Positions 29,074 to 37,887 of a stretch of 64,000 bases of DNA are shown in pieces. The stretch is from Clostridia bacterium UC5.1-1D10. Its GTDB lineage: Bacteria; Bacillota; Clostridia; Lachnospirales; Anaerotignaceae. Position numbers and translations under genes: made by a program. Under the pieces are notes generated by a model. It was not told the origin of the DNA and ran no database searches. It saw only the letters and a program-made list of their open reading frames with translations. The DNA lies in contig BBZU01000014.1 of assembly GCA_001304995.1 (NCBI GenBank), positions 1 through 64,000 of the forward strand. Reading direction: 5' to 3'. How positions within the stretch are numbered: the first letter of the stretch is position 1; each line of letters opens with the position of its first letter.

Positions 29074-30144
29074 ATGCGCGATTTTTATTTGAAAAACAGA
29101 CAGGCTCTCCAGGATTTTCTTATTCTGGGCGCTACCATATTGTTTTGTTTTCTCTTTTTCCGCTATTTGTTCCCGATTTTTCTGCCTTTTCTAGTGGGCT
29201 GGCTGCTGAGCCTTATGTTCCGCCCACTGGCAACTTATCTGGAAAAGCGGCACATTCCCCGCTGGATTGCGTCTTTGTTCTGCATCTTGTTGTTTCTGGG
29301 GCTCATTTCCCTTTTTGTTGCCCTCATCGGCAATCGCATTGCCACACAGGCACAGTCTTTCCTGCGGCTTATGCCCCAATACATGCTCTTGATTCAAAAT
29401 GCGCTGGAGCGCTTTTGGACACAGCTGGACAGCCTGCTGGTGGTACTGCCTGATCCGATGCAAAATCTCATTCAAAACTCCACAGAGCAGTTCCGAGGCA
29501 ACCTGTCCTCCATACTGCTTTCGCTGGTACAGAGCACAGGTTCTTCTTCCCTGACTTCCGTACCGAATTTTCTGCTGGGTGTGCTCATTGCGCTGCTGTC
29601 CTCTTATTTCTTCACAAAGGATGCGGCACTGATTCGCAAACTCTATGAAAAACATGTGCTTTCTCTATTCCGTACTTCCATCCATAATACAAAACGGAAT
29701 CTAAAAACATCCGTATGGGGCTATATCAAAACACAGCTGATTCTGATGATCTATACTTTTGCCATCACATTCATTGGCTTGCTGGTGCTGCGTTCTCCTT
29801 TTGCGCTGCTGCTCAGCGTCATTATCGCCATCATTGACGCTCTGCCATTCTTTGGCAGCGGATTCATTCTTTGGCCGGGAGCGGTGATCCATTTGATTCT
29901 TGGCTCTCCCAAACTTGCCATTGGCTATATGGTCATCTATGCCGCCGTACAGATCATGCGACAGATTATGCAGCCAAAAATTCTTGGCACACAGATTGGT
30001 CTGCATCCGCTGCTGACGCTGTTTTCCATGTACTTCGGCTATAAATGCATCGGTTTCTGGGGTCTGCTTCTGGGGCCTGTCATTGCCGTGATGCTTCAGG
30101 CATATTTCCAGACCCGGGAAAAAGAAACACCGCCAACCACATAA
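29074..30144 (+). CDS. ytvI: AI-2E-transporter-family membrane protein, YtvI-like
   Basis: 356 residues from the ATG at 29074 (GGGAGGTGA seven bases upstream). About eight helices with the family blocks FLPFLVGWLLSLMFRPLATY, LLSSYFFTKDA, IDALPFFGSGFILWPGAVIH and MQPKILGTQIGLHPLLTLFS. In Bacillus and Clostridia this subtype (YtvI) is a sporulation-associated permease; the substrate is unknown. A TATAAT at 29011-29016 is the likely -10. It lies next to the coat genes. Confidence 0.8.
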   Translation: MRDFYLKNRQALQDFLILGATILFCFLFFRYLFPIFLPFLVGWLLSLMFRPLATYLEKRHIPRWIASLFCILLFLGLISLFVALIGNRIATQAQSFLRLMPQYMLLIQNALERFWTQLDSLLVVLPDPMQNLIQNSTEQFRGNLSSILLSLVQSTGSSSLTSVPNFLLGVLIALLSSYFFTKDAALIRKLYEKHVLSLFRTSIHNTKRNLKTSVWGYIKTQLILMIYTFAITFIGLLVLRSPFALLLSVIIAIIDALPFFGSGFILWPGAVIHLILGSPKLAIGYMVIYAAVQIMRQIMQPKILGTQIGLHPLLTLFSMYFGYKCIGFWGLLLGPVIAVMLQAYFQTREKETPPTT

Positions 30145-30359
30145 AAAAAGTGTTTTCGCTTTAGGAGCATCTTCATAAGAAAACAAAGAAAGCCAAAACC
30201 CTTATCTTTACAAAGGATTTTGGCTTTCTTATTTTATTAAGATTCTATTTGTTATGTTTTCTTATGAAGACAGCCGCTGCAATTCCCCTTAAGAAATCAA
30301 GGAAACGGAAAATCAATGTTTTCTTAATGGGAATTTGCTTTTACCGAAAACGCTTTTTT
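30144..30359. repeat. palindromic intergenic element, copy B, inside terminator arms
   Basis: A 186-bp element (30159-30344) flanked exactly by two arms of a terminator stem: AAAAAAGTGTTTTCG (30144-30158) and CGAAAACGCTTTTTT (30345-30359). The element holds an outer inverted repeat (CTTCATAAGAAAACA / TGTTTTCTTATGAAG) around a core hairpin (AAGAAAGCCAAAA / TTTTGGCTTTCTT), then a second hairpin (GCAATTCCCCTTAAGAAA with TTTTCTTAATGGGAATTTGC). It separates convergent ytvI and cysK. Confidence 0.85.
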
Positions 30360-30367
30360 CTTATGCT

Positions 30368-31300
30368 TTATGCCTGAAACATCGGTGTAGATAGGTATCT
30401 GTCGCCAGTATCGGGCAGCAGAACCACAATGTTCTTACCCTTATTTTCGGGACGTTTCGCCACTTCCAGTGCCGCATGGATGGCTGCACCAGAGGAAATG
30501 CCCACCAGCAGACCTTCCTTCTGCGCCACTGCTCTGCCAGCCGCATAAGCTTCTTCTTCTTTTACAGGAATGATTTCATTATACAGCTTTGTATCCAGAA
30601 TGGAGGGTACAAAGTTTGCACCGATGCCCTGAAGACCATGGCTGCCAGCTCTGCCTTCTGTCAGCAGAGGAGAGGAAGCAGGTTCCACGCCAATGATCTG
30701 CACATCGGGATTCTTTTCTCTCAGATAACGGCCCACACCCGTGATGGTGCCGCCAGTACCGATACCTGCTACGAAAATATCCACTTTGCCGTCGGTATCT
30801 TCATAGATTTCGGGGCCTGTGCTTTCATAATGTGCCTGAGGGTTTGCAGGGTTATCAAACTGTCCGGGAATAAACGCGCCGGGAATTTCTTTTGCCAGTT
30901 CTTCCGCCTTGGCAATGGCACCAGCCATACCTTTTGCCCCTTCTGTCAGCACCAGTTCCGCGCCAAAAGCAGACATCAGCAGACGGCGTTCCATGCTCAT
31001 GCTGTCAGGCATAACAATGATGGCTCTGTAACCTCTTGCCGCTGCCATAACTGCCAGACCAATGCCGGTATTACCGCTGGTAGGTTCAATGATGGTAGCG
31101 CCTGCTTTCAAAATGCCTTTTGCTTCCGCATCTTCCACCATTTTCTTTGCCACACGGTCTTTGGCACTGCCGCCGGGGTTCAAAAACTCCACTTTTGCCA
31201 AAACTCTTGCATCCAGATTATGGATTTCTTCCAAGTGTGTCAGTTCCAGTAACGGCGTTTTGCCGATCAATTCTTCTATATTTTTGTAAATCTTTGCCAT
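30368..31300 (-). CDS. cysK: Cysteine synthase (O-acetylserine sulfhydrylase)
   Basis: 310 residues from the ATG at 31300. PLP lysine in NPGGSAKDRVAKKM, substrate loop EPTSGNTGIGLAV, phosphate loop GIGTGGTITGVG, and PDTGDRYLSTPMF near the end. Makes L-cysteine from O-acetylserine and sulfide. Monocistronic with a near-consensus promoter; no serine acetyltransferase gene is adjacent. Confidence 0.96.
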   Translation of the reverse strand: MAKIYKNIEELIGKTPLLELTHLEEIHNLDARVLAKVEFLNPGGSAKDRVAKKMVEDAEAKGILKAGATIIEPTSGNTGIGLAVMAAARGYRAIIVMPDSMSMERRLLMSAFGAELVLTEGAKGMAGAIAKAEELAKEIPGAFIPGQFDNPANPQAHYESTGPEIYEDTDGKVDIFVAGIGTGGTITGVGRYLREKNPDVQIIGVEPASSPLLTEGRAGSHGLQGIGANFVPSILDTKLYNEIIPVKEEEAYAAGRAVAQKEGLLVGISSGAAIHAALEVAKRPENKGKNIVVLLPDTGDRYLSTPMFQA

Positions 31301-31329
31301 GAGAATCATCCTTTCCGTGATTTTTAATC

Positions 31330-31374
31330 ATAGTATCACCATAGGTTTTGTATGTCAAGCTATTTTTTCAGCTT
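31330..31374 (-). promoter_or_regulatory. cysK promoter with adjacent inverted repeat
   Basis: On the minus strand consensus -35 TTGACA (31353-31358), 17-bp spacer, -10 TACTAT (31330-31335). Next to the -35 lies AAGCT (8 nt) AGCTT (31357-31374), a possible site for a cysteine-responsive regulator. Confidence 0.65.
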
Positions 31375-31430
31375 GCACCTGCTTTCATATTACCACATTC
31401 TGCCACCGCCTTCAAATAAACTTTGTCCTC

Positions 31431-31477
31431 AGGGGTATCTTCATAAGAACCAGCGTTTTCTTGAGGGGAAGTTACTT
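31431..31477 (+). repeat. palindromic intergenic element, copy H (ends only)
   Basis: Only the two extremities are left: AGGGGTATCTTCATAAGAA joined to GTTTTCTTGAGGGGAAGTTA. The core hairpin and middle are missing. Lies between divergent cysK and map, unlike most other copies. Confidence 0.6.
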
Positions 31478-31495
31478 TCTTTCTCTTTCTTTTCC

Positions 31496-31523
31496 TTGTA
31501 TACGCTCTTTTTTGTGCTAGTAT
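31496..31523 (+). promoter_or_regulatory. map promoter
   Basis: -35 TTGTAT (31496-31501), 16-bp spacer, extended -10 TGCTAGTAT (hexamer 31518-31523). Confidence 0.5.
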
Positions 31524-31570
31524 TTTAATGGAAATATTCATTGATTGAGATATAGAAAGGAACGATTCAA

Positions 31571-32439
31571 ATGAAAATCGGACGCAACGATCCCTGCTGG
31601 TGCGGCAGCGGAAAAAATATAAAGTCTGCCACGCAGATTTTGATGAAAAACTGGCAGAACTGAAAGCAAAAGGGGAAAAAGTACCTCCCCACTCCCTCAT
31701 CAAGACAAAAGAACAGCTGGAAGGCATTCGCAAAGCCGGCAAACTGAACACAGAAATTCTGGACATGGTAGCGGAAAACATCCACGCAGGCATGTCCACA
31801 GAAGACATCAACAAACTGGTGCATGAATACACCATCGCTCACGGAGGTATTCCCGCACCTTTGAACTACTGCGGATTCCCTAAGAGTGTCTGCACATCTG
31901 TAAACGATGTCATCTGCCATGGTATCCCCTCTCCCGATGAAATCCTCCAGGATGGGGACATCATCAACGTAGACGTTACTACCATTCTGGATGGTTATTA
32001 CGCAGACGCATCCCGTATGTTCTGCATTGGTCAGGTCAGCGACGAAGCCAAAAAACTGGTGGAAGTCACAAAAGAATCTGTTGACCTTGCTCTGGCAGAA
32101 GTAAAACCCTGGGGTCATCTGGGTGACATCGGCGAAGTCATCAGCAAACATGTTTATGCCCATGGCTATACCGTCCTCCATGACATCGGCGGTCACGGCG
32201 TCGGCAACGACTTCCACGAAGAACCCTATGTATGCCACATCGGCAAAAAAGGCACCGGCATGCTGCTGGTTCCCGGCATGGTATTCACCATCGAACCTAT
32301 GGTAAACGAAGGGGAAGAAGATTTCTTCCAGGATGAAGAAAACGGCTGGACTATCTACACAGAAGACGGTTCCCTTTCCGCTCAGTGGGAATATACTGTT
32401 GCCATCACCGAAGACGGCGTAGAAGTCATTACCCACTAA
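31571..32439 (+). CDS. map: Methionine aminopeptidase with N-terminal SEC-C zinc motif (frameshifted)
   Basis: Removes N-terminal methionine from new proteins. Starts at the ATG at 31571 (AAAGGA upstream). The first 21 residues are a SEC-C motif, IGRNDPCWCGSGKKYKVCH, read only if one A is added to the run at 31612-31617. Restored length 289 residues. Metal ligands: Asp in NVDVTTILDGYYADASRM, His in DIGGHGVGNDF, Glu in FTIEPMV and Glu in SAQWEYTV. The SEC-C form is typical of one of the methionine aminopeptidase copies in Clostridia. Confidence 0.93.
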
Positions 32440-32480
32440 TCCATTACAAGCTACACGAAAAAATGTGAGGTGTTGCATTT

Positions 32481-33677
32481 ATGAACGGTTCCAAACACAT
32501 TTCCAACTGTTACAGCGCCTTACAGGGACTCTACTGGATGAGTTACGGCGCCATCTATACCTTTGCCGCCGTATTCCTTCTGGACAGAAAATTCACGGAT
32601 TCACAGGTCGGCACACTCATTGCGCTGGCCTGTGTTTTTTCCGCTATATTTCAGCCCTTTGCGGCAGCGGCAGCTGACCGGGGAAAGCGGTTTTCTCTGC
32701 GGTCTTTGATGACGCTGATCTGTCTTTTGACCATCGCCCCTATGGTTCTGCTATTTTTCTTTCCCCAGCAAGCCCTTTCCGGCGTCTGTTATGTGATCCT
32801 GATGCTGCTGCATCTTGCCTTTCAGCCCCTTTTGAGCGCATTAGGCATGCAACTGCTCAATAACGGATATTATCTGAATTTCGGCGCTGCCAGAGGCATC
32901 GGCTCCATGTCCTATGCTGTCCTTGCCTTTTTCCTTGGCTCTTTGACGCTGATCTTCGGTCTGCGCTGTCTGCCTGTTATCGGCAGTTTGCTTTACCTGC
33001 TTATGGCGGTATTATTGCAGGCATTTCCGGAAACCAAACGGAGCGGTTCTTCCATTGTGTCCTCTCGAGGCACCGTTTCCATACTGCGGGAAAATCATCG
33101 GTTTGCTGTCCTCTGTCTGGGCATCATTCTCATTTTCATTTCCCACAGCGCCATCAACACCTATATGATCCAGATTCTGCAGAAAATCGGCAAAGGCAAT
33201 CAAGAACTGGGGCAGGTCATGGCATACACAGCCATTCTGGAATTTTTTGTAATGGTCGGTTTTTCCAGATTCGTCAAAGGACGGGACTGCGGCAATATCA
33301 TGCGATTCACAGCCATTTTCTTTGTGCTGAAAGCCGTTTTTGTTCCTTTAGCTCCCAATCTGCCCATGATCTACGCAGCTTTTCTGACACAGATTTTCTC
33401 CTTTGCCTTGTTCACACCGGCTTCTGTTTACTATGCCAATGCCATTCTTCCCGCTGGGGACAAAGTAAAAGGGCAGGCAATGATCACCATTGCCATCACC
33501 ATGGGCAACATCGCCGGCAGTTTTCTCTGCGGCAACTTCATCACCCTTTGGGGCATCACAGCGGCTATCCTGGTGACAGCTGGCATTGCCGTCATTGGTC
33601 TGATCTGCTTCTTCCTTGGAGCGGAAAAAACAGGGCCCATTATTTTTTCTGAAACACAAAAAAGTGTCGAATCATAA
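32481..33677 (+). CDS. MFS transporter (LacY/nucleoside-permease-like)
   Basis: 398 residues with 12 predicted helices, N-terminal ISNCYSALQGLYWMSYGAIY, loop motif FAAAAADRGKRFSLRSLM between helices 2 and 3, and RGIGSMSYAVLAFFLGSL. Such proton-linked permeases move sugars or nucleosides; the substrate cannot be told. GAGGTG precedes the ATG. The stop TAA falls inside the first bases of repeat copy E. Confidence 0.85.
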   Translation: MNGSKHISNCYSALQGLYWMSYGAIYTFAAVFLLDRKFTDSQVGTLIALACVFSAIFQPFAAAAADRGKRFSLRSLMTLICLLTIAPMVLLFFFPQQALSGVCYVILMLLHLAFQPLLSALGMQLLNNGYYLNFGAARGIGSMSYAVLAFFLGSLTLIFGLRCLPVIGSLLYLLMAVLLQAFPETKRSGSSIVSSRGTVSILRENHRFAVLCLGIILIFISHSAINTYMIQILQKIGKGNQELGQVMAYTAILEFFVMVGFSRFVKGRDCGNIMRFTAIFFVLKAVFVPLAPNLPMIYAAFLTQIFSFALFTPASVYYANAILPAGDKVKGQAMITIAITMGNIAGSFLCGNFITLWGITAAILVTAGIAVIGLICFFLGAEKTGPIIFSETQKSVES

Positions 33678-33766
33678 GAAAACAAGAAAGCTGAAATCCA
33701 TACATAGGATTTCAGCTTTCTTATTTTCATTGAGATTTTATTACCCATCGCAATTCGGGCGCTTTT
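33660..33766. repeat. palindromic intergenic element, copy E (shortened)
   Basis: Core hairpin AAGAAAGCTGAAATCC / GGATTTCAGCTTTCTT with parts of both ends (TCATAAGAAAAC; CATCGCAATTC). It is flanked by terminator-like arms AAAAGTGTCGAAT (33660-33672) and ATTCGGGCGCTTTT (33753-33766), which pair with one bulge and two wobbles. Sits between convergent MFS and thioesterase genes. Confidence 0.7.
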
Positions 33767-33767
33767 C

Positions 33768-34517
33768 TCATGCCCATAAAATGGCGATTTCCGTCAATAC
33801 GGTTTCTTCTTCATCAAAAATGAATGTAATGGTTTCCCACTCGCCGTCTTTTTCTTCCACAAATGTTTTGGTATGCACCACATCACCTCTGCGGCATTCC
33901 TTCCGATATACCACACGGATGTCCTTCAGTGTCATGCCGTCATAAATTTCATCGGGCACATCATCCAACGCCCATTCCAGATATTTCACGTTATTGGCAT
34001 GGCCATTGGTGTCCGTATCCCTGCGGGTCACCGTAAATCTCTGCTGTGCCGTGGGTTCCCCTTCTGGCATCGGCGGCATACGGAACTTTTCCCCTTCAAT
34101 GGCAGGGGGCTGGTTGGTGCCGTATTTCTCAATCATATCATCGGGCACATTGGTGGGTTTGCGCTTTGCAAAATCCATGTAAATCCAGCGGGACATACCA
34201 TCGGCAATCTTTTCTCCCTTTTCGTCAAAGAGGTAATATCCTCTTTCCGCCTGCATCTTCCGGCATTTGTTGCTCCATGTTTCCAAGCGGATGGTTTCCC
34301 GATGAGCAGGCATACGATATACCATGATATGCCAGTTGATAACCGCCCAGCCGCACTGAAGCTCTGCCAGATAGTCCAGAGTGTAGCCCAGTGTATCTGA
34401 GTGGTCAATGGCCGCGTTTTGCAGGGCAGACAACAATGCCGCCGGAGAAAGTGTTCCTTTCTGATCCACCTGATAATAATTGATGGTCTGTTCTTCCGCG
34501 TATCCTTTGCGTTCCAT
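33768..34517 (-). CDS. Acyl-ACP thioesterase
   Basis: 249 residues, two hot-dog domains. N-terminal domain with YYQVDQKGTLSPAALLSALQ and AVINWHIMVYRMP; C-terminal domain with catalytic region RRDTDTNGHANNVKYLEWAL. Releases fatty acids from acyl carrier protein in the cytoplasm. It lies 25 bp after the cardiolipin synthase gene, so the two lipid genes form an operon. Confidence 0.92.
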   Translation of the reverse strand: MERKGYAEEQTINYYQVDQKGTLSPAALLSALQNAAIDHSDTLGYTLDYLAELQCGWAVINWHIMVYRMPAHRETIRLETWSNKCRKMQAERGYYLFDEKGEKIADGMSRWIYMDFAKRKPTNVPDDMIEKYGTNQPPAIEGEKFRMPPMPEGEPTAQQRFTVTRRDTDTNGHANNVKYLEWALDDVPDEIYDGMTLKDIRVVYRKECRRGDVVHTKTFVEEKDGEWETITFIFDEEETVLTEIAILWA

Positions 34518-34542
34518 AAAAAACCTTCCTTTCCGGCAGTTC

Positions 34543-36009
34543 TTACAGCATAGGAGAAATGAGCCTTGCCACGGCTTCTTTCACCTTGAACCACCATCTT
34601 CTTCTGTTGTACCATTCTCTGGTGATTTCCACAGAGCTTTTCAGGTCGTTCAAAAAGTCCTGTTCCAGTTCTCTGGTAAACGCTGCGTCGTACAAAAAGG
34701 CATTGACTTCAAAGTTCAGGTCAAAACTGCGGATGTCCATGTTGGCTGTCCCCACAGAAGACATTTTCCCGTCGATACACAGGCTCTTGGAATGGATGAA
34801 ACCTTTTTCGTACTGATAGCATTTGACGCCCGCTTCCAACAGCTGTCCCAGATAAGACATGCTCGCCCAGTATACAAAGAAATGATCTGGGTTGCCGGGA
34901 ATCAGTATCCGCACATCAAGCCCGGACAGAGCTGCCACCCGCAGAGCTTCGAAAATACCGTCGTCAGGTACAAAATAAGGCGTTGTCAGATAAATATGAT
35001 GCTCCGCTTCATTGATCATTTTAAAATAGCCGTTGTGTACGTTATGCCATTTAGTATCGGGACCGCTGGAAACAATCTGCATACGGATGCCTTCCGACTG
35101 TTCCCTGAGCGGGAAATACCGCTGTTCCAACTGTACTGCGCCATAACGTGTGGTAAAATTCCAGTCTTTGATAAATCGCATCTGCATCTGATCGATGGCG
35201 TCGCCTACCACCCGCAGGTGGGTATCCCGCCAAGGGCCATAGCGTTTGACAATGCCAAGATATTCATCGCCTACGTTAAAGCCGCCGATATAGCCCACTT
35301 TCCCGTCGATGATACAAAGCTTTCTGTGGTTGCGGTAGTTGATACGGACAATGAATGGCGGCAAAAACGCCGCTGTATATCCGCCTGCTGCGTGCAGTTT
35401 GTCAAAAAAGTCTTTGGGCAGTCTGGAATTCCCCATGCCGTCGTAAAGCAAACGCACTTCCACGCCTTCCTCCGCTTTTTTCGTCAGTTCTTCCACCAGA
35501 CGGGTACCCAGCTTGTCCCCGCGCCAGATATAATATTCCAGATGGATAAATTCCTTTGCCTGACGAATGTCGCGAACCAGTGCTTCAAATTTGTCAGCCC
35601 CGGTGATGAACCGTGTCACCTTATTGTTGAATGTCATCCAGTTGCCGGAGTTCAAATGCAGATAAGCAAGGTCTGTCAGATATTCCGCATCCACCAGTCT
35701 GCCGCCTTTTTCGATGATTTCTTTCTGGGCTTTTACCCTGCCCACACATCGCTCATCCTGGAGCAGATATTTGTAATAAACCTCTCGGTCATACTCCTCT
35801 TTCACCCGGAACATTTTTTCTCGTTTGCTGTTTCTGCCGAAGATCATGTAAATGACGAACCCAAATACGGGAATGAACAGCAGCACCAGAAGCCACGCCC
35901 AACTGCTGGCAGGATTTCTTCGTTCAAAAAACACCACGAAGCCAGCCAAAATTACGTTGATGACCAAAATCCCTATGGCGATATACGCCAGAATGGAAAC
36001 AATCTCCAT
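34543..36009 (-). CDS. Cardiolipin synthase
   Basis: 488 residues. Two N-terminal helices with the PLDc_N motif (NPASSWAWLLVLLFIPVFGF), then two phospholipase D HKD motifs: NYRNHRKLCIIDGKVGYIGG and FIHSKSLCIDGKMSSVGTAN. Joins two phosphatidylglycerol molecules at the membrane. ATG with GGGGGGAGG upstream and its own promoter. Confidence 0.95.
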   Translation of the reverse strand: MEIVSILAYIAIGILVINVILAGFVVFFERRNPASSWAWLLVLLFIPVFGFVIYMIFGRNSKREKMFRVKEEYDREVYYKYLLQDERCVGRVKAQKEIIEKGGRLVDAEYLTDLAYLHLNSGNWMTFNNKVTRFITGADKFEALVRDIRQAKEFIHLEYYIWRGDKLGTRLVEELTKKAEEGVEVRLLYDGMGNSRLPKDFFDKLHAAGGYTAAFLPPFIVRINYRNHRKLCIIDGKVGYIGGFNVGDEYLGIVKRYGPWRDTHLRVVGDAIDQMQMRFIKDWNFTTRYGAVQLEQRYFPLREQSEGIRMQIVSSGPDTKWHNVHNGYFKMINEAEHHIYLTTPYFVPDDGIFEALRVAALSGLDVRILIPGNPDHFFVYWASMSYLGQLLEAGVKCYQYEKGFIHSKSLCIDGKMSSVGTANMDIRSFDLNFEVNAFLYDAAFTRELEQDFLNDLKSSVEITREWYNRRRWWFKVKEAVARLISPML

Positions 36010-36063
36010 AGACCTCCCCCCTTCTTTAGAAATATGAGAAATTCAAATAAAATTCCATAATAT

Positions 36064-36092
36064 AGTATACGCAAAATACGTCTGAACCGCAA
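36064..36092 (-). promoter_or_regulatory. cardiolipin synthase operon promoter
   Basis: On the minus strand -35 TTGCGG (36087-36092), 17-bp spacer, -10 TATACT (36064-36069). Confidence 0.5.
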
Positions 36093-36228
36093 GCATGGGG
36101 CATAGCAAAAATTTTGAAAATTTTCACTTTTCCACTTCCCTATTCCTCCAATCTCTGATACAATAGAGTGACGTGAGAAATACAAAGGAAAAGCCTTTTG
36201 GACTTTTTATTGCAAGGAGGAACATTTT

Positions 36229-36704
36229 GTGAACATTAACGCATCCGATATCATCATCATTGCACTGATTGTTGTGGCTGCTCTGCTGGCAGGCGCTTAT
36301 TATCTGAATAAAAAGACCATGCGCCGCATGATCCAGGCACAGGATTTCATCGATCAGAACCGCATGACCGTGCAGGCGTTCATCATCGACAAAAACAGGA
36401 AAAACCTTCCCCTACAAACCTGCCTAAAGCTGTTTTCGATCAGCTGCCCAAAATGGCAAAAATGCGTAAGGCAAACCTGGTAAAAGCAAAAATCGGTCCC
36501 CAGATCGTTACACTCATGTGTGATAAACCCGTTTACGAAGTACTGCCTGTGAAAAAATCCCTGAAAGTGGACATTGCAGGTATGTATATCGTCAGCGTAA
36601 CCGGCATGAATCTGGCTGATAAGAAGAAAAAATCCTTCACTGAAAAGATGACCACTCGTATGAATAACATGGTTTCCGATCAGTCCGAAAAAAGCAAAAA
36701 ATAA
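36229..36704 (+). CDS. unrecognised membrane-anchored protein (frameshifted)
   Basis: GTG start with AAGGAGG eight bases upstream; an extended -10 TGATACAAT lies at 36156-36164. One N-terminal helix (DIIIIALIVVAALLAGAYYL) then a Lys-rich cytoplasmic region. The frame breaks at 36391-36395, five A where six continue as IIDKKQEKPSPTNLPKAVFD. The rest runs AKMRKANLVKAKIGPQIVTL and KSLKVDIAGMYIVSVTGMN. Restored length 158 residues. I do not recognise a family. The second half could be a small beta-rich domain. Confidence 0.7.
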
Positions 36705-36793
36705 AAAATAAAGAAAACAAAAAGCTGAAATCTTTTAAGATTTCAGCTTTCTTATTTTTACAAGATTTTATCAAACTTTCAGGTGCTGCTTTT
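36688..36793. repeat. palindromic intergenic element, copy F (shortened)
   Basis: Core hairpin AAAGCTGAAATC / GATTTCAGCTTTC preceded by ATAAAGAAAACA and ended by TGCTGCTTTTAG. Flanking AAAAGCA (36690-36696) and TGCTTTT (36787-36793) can pair. Sits between convergent genes. Confidence 0.65.
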
Positions 36794-37175
36794 AGTCTTC
36801 CATGGGACGGATTTCCGCACCAAAAGGCATCAACGCCAGGGCTGCAAATTTAAAATGCTGCAAACCAAAGGGAATCCCGATGATGGTCAGGCAGCTGCCT
36901 ACCCCCATGGCGATGGAGCTGATGCAAAGCCCCAGTCCGCCCAGTAATATCCAAATGACATTCAAAAGGACAGAGCCGGAGGACATGTTCCCGAAATATA
37001 CTTTCTTACCAAAGGGCATCAGAATCAACTTCGCAAATTTAAAACACTGCAAACCAACAGGAATGCCCACCACAGTGATACAGCACAATACACCAGCCAA
37101 CAGCCAGCATAATGCGGAGAGCAGACCGCCAAATAAGATCCACAGGATATTCAGCAATACATTGATGATAGACAT
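36792..37175 (-). CDS. YccF (DUF307) family membrane protein
   Basis: 127 residues from the ATG at 37175, behind AAGGAGG that lies in the end of the upstream gene. Two internal repeats, each a pair of helices: LLNILWILFGGLLSALCWLL ... GIPVGLQCFKFAKLILMPFGK, and LLNVIWILLGGLGLCISSIA ... GIPFGLQHFKFAALALMPFG. Family function is unknown. Confidence 0.9.
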   Translation of the reverse strand: MSIINVLLNILWILFGGLLSALCWLLAGVLCCITVVGIPVGLQCFKFAKLILMPFGKKVYFGNMSSGSVLLNVIWILLGGLGLCISSIAMGVGSCLTIIGIPFGLQHFKFAALALMPFGAEIRPMED

Positions 37176-37176
37176 C

Positions 37177-37887
37177 TCATTCCTCCTTTTCATTACTTTT
37201 TCGATAATATTCTATGACTTTTTCATAATCCGTCTCTTCCAGAGCCTTCCGTCCTTCTTCCGACAATCGGTAAACCCCTTTTTCCACCCGTTCAAACCAG
37301 TGGTATACATTGCTGCGGAGTATGGACATGTACTTTTCTTCCAGTCCCATTTCCCGCAGTTCTCCATATGTAACGGCTTCCCAATTTTCCAGAATACAGC
37401 ACAAATGCAGTGCTTTTTCCCGATAAGCCGTCACGATCTTCCTGCGGTTCATACCGCCGGTATTGGCGGAAACCTGTCTGTTTTCCAGCTCCGCCTGCAA
37501 TCGTTCCCGCTTCTTTCTGTTTTTCCACGCCAAGCTGTCCGAGGGCGTCAGCACCACATCTACCGTCTTGAGGGGACTATCCAAGGCTACTGTCAGCAGA
37601 CCGATTTCCAGTCGCTTCAGCAATTTCAGCATGTTCTTCCAGCTTTTCTCCCGCTGACCTTTCTGGGGACGGGGAATGGCAACAAATACCTGTTCCGTCA
37701 GACTCTGGCGGTCTAATGCCTGATAGACCAGCTTCAGCTGAAAGGACTTTTTCAGTTCTACAATGATCAGTTCCCCATCTTTTTCCGCCGCAATGTCACA
37801 GTCTTTTACTTCTGCCTGCACCCGGTACCCTTCTTCCTCCAGAAAGCGGCAGACAGGCTCGTATAAATCTGTTTCCGCAAATGTCAT
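37177..37887 (-). CDS. DUF2161 PD-(D/E)XK-type phosphodiesterase
   Basis: 236 residues. N-terminal nuclease-like core: ETDLYEPVCRFLEEEGYRVQ, CDIAAEKDGELIIVELKKSF with the Asp and Glu-x-Lys of the fold, and YQALDRQSLTEQVFVAIPRP. C-terminal part looks like a winged helix (YGELREMGLEEKYMSILRSN). Start overlaps the pepP stop (ATGA). Biological role unknown. Confidence 0.85.
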   Translation of the reverse strand: MTFAETDLYEPVCRFLEEEGYRVQAEVKDCDIAAEKDGELIIVELKKSFQLKLVYQALDRQSLTEQVFVAIPRPQKGQREKSWKNMLKLLKRLEIGLLTVALDSPLKTVDVVLTPSDSLAWKNRKKRERLQAELENRQVSANTGGMNRRKIVTAYREKALHLCCILENWEAVTYGELREMGLEEKYMSILRSNVYHWFERVEKGVYRLSEEGRKALEETDYEKVIEYYRKSNEKEE

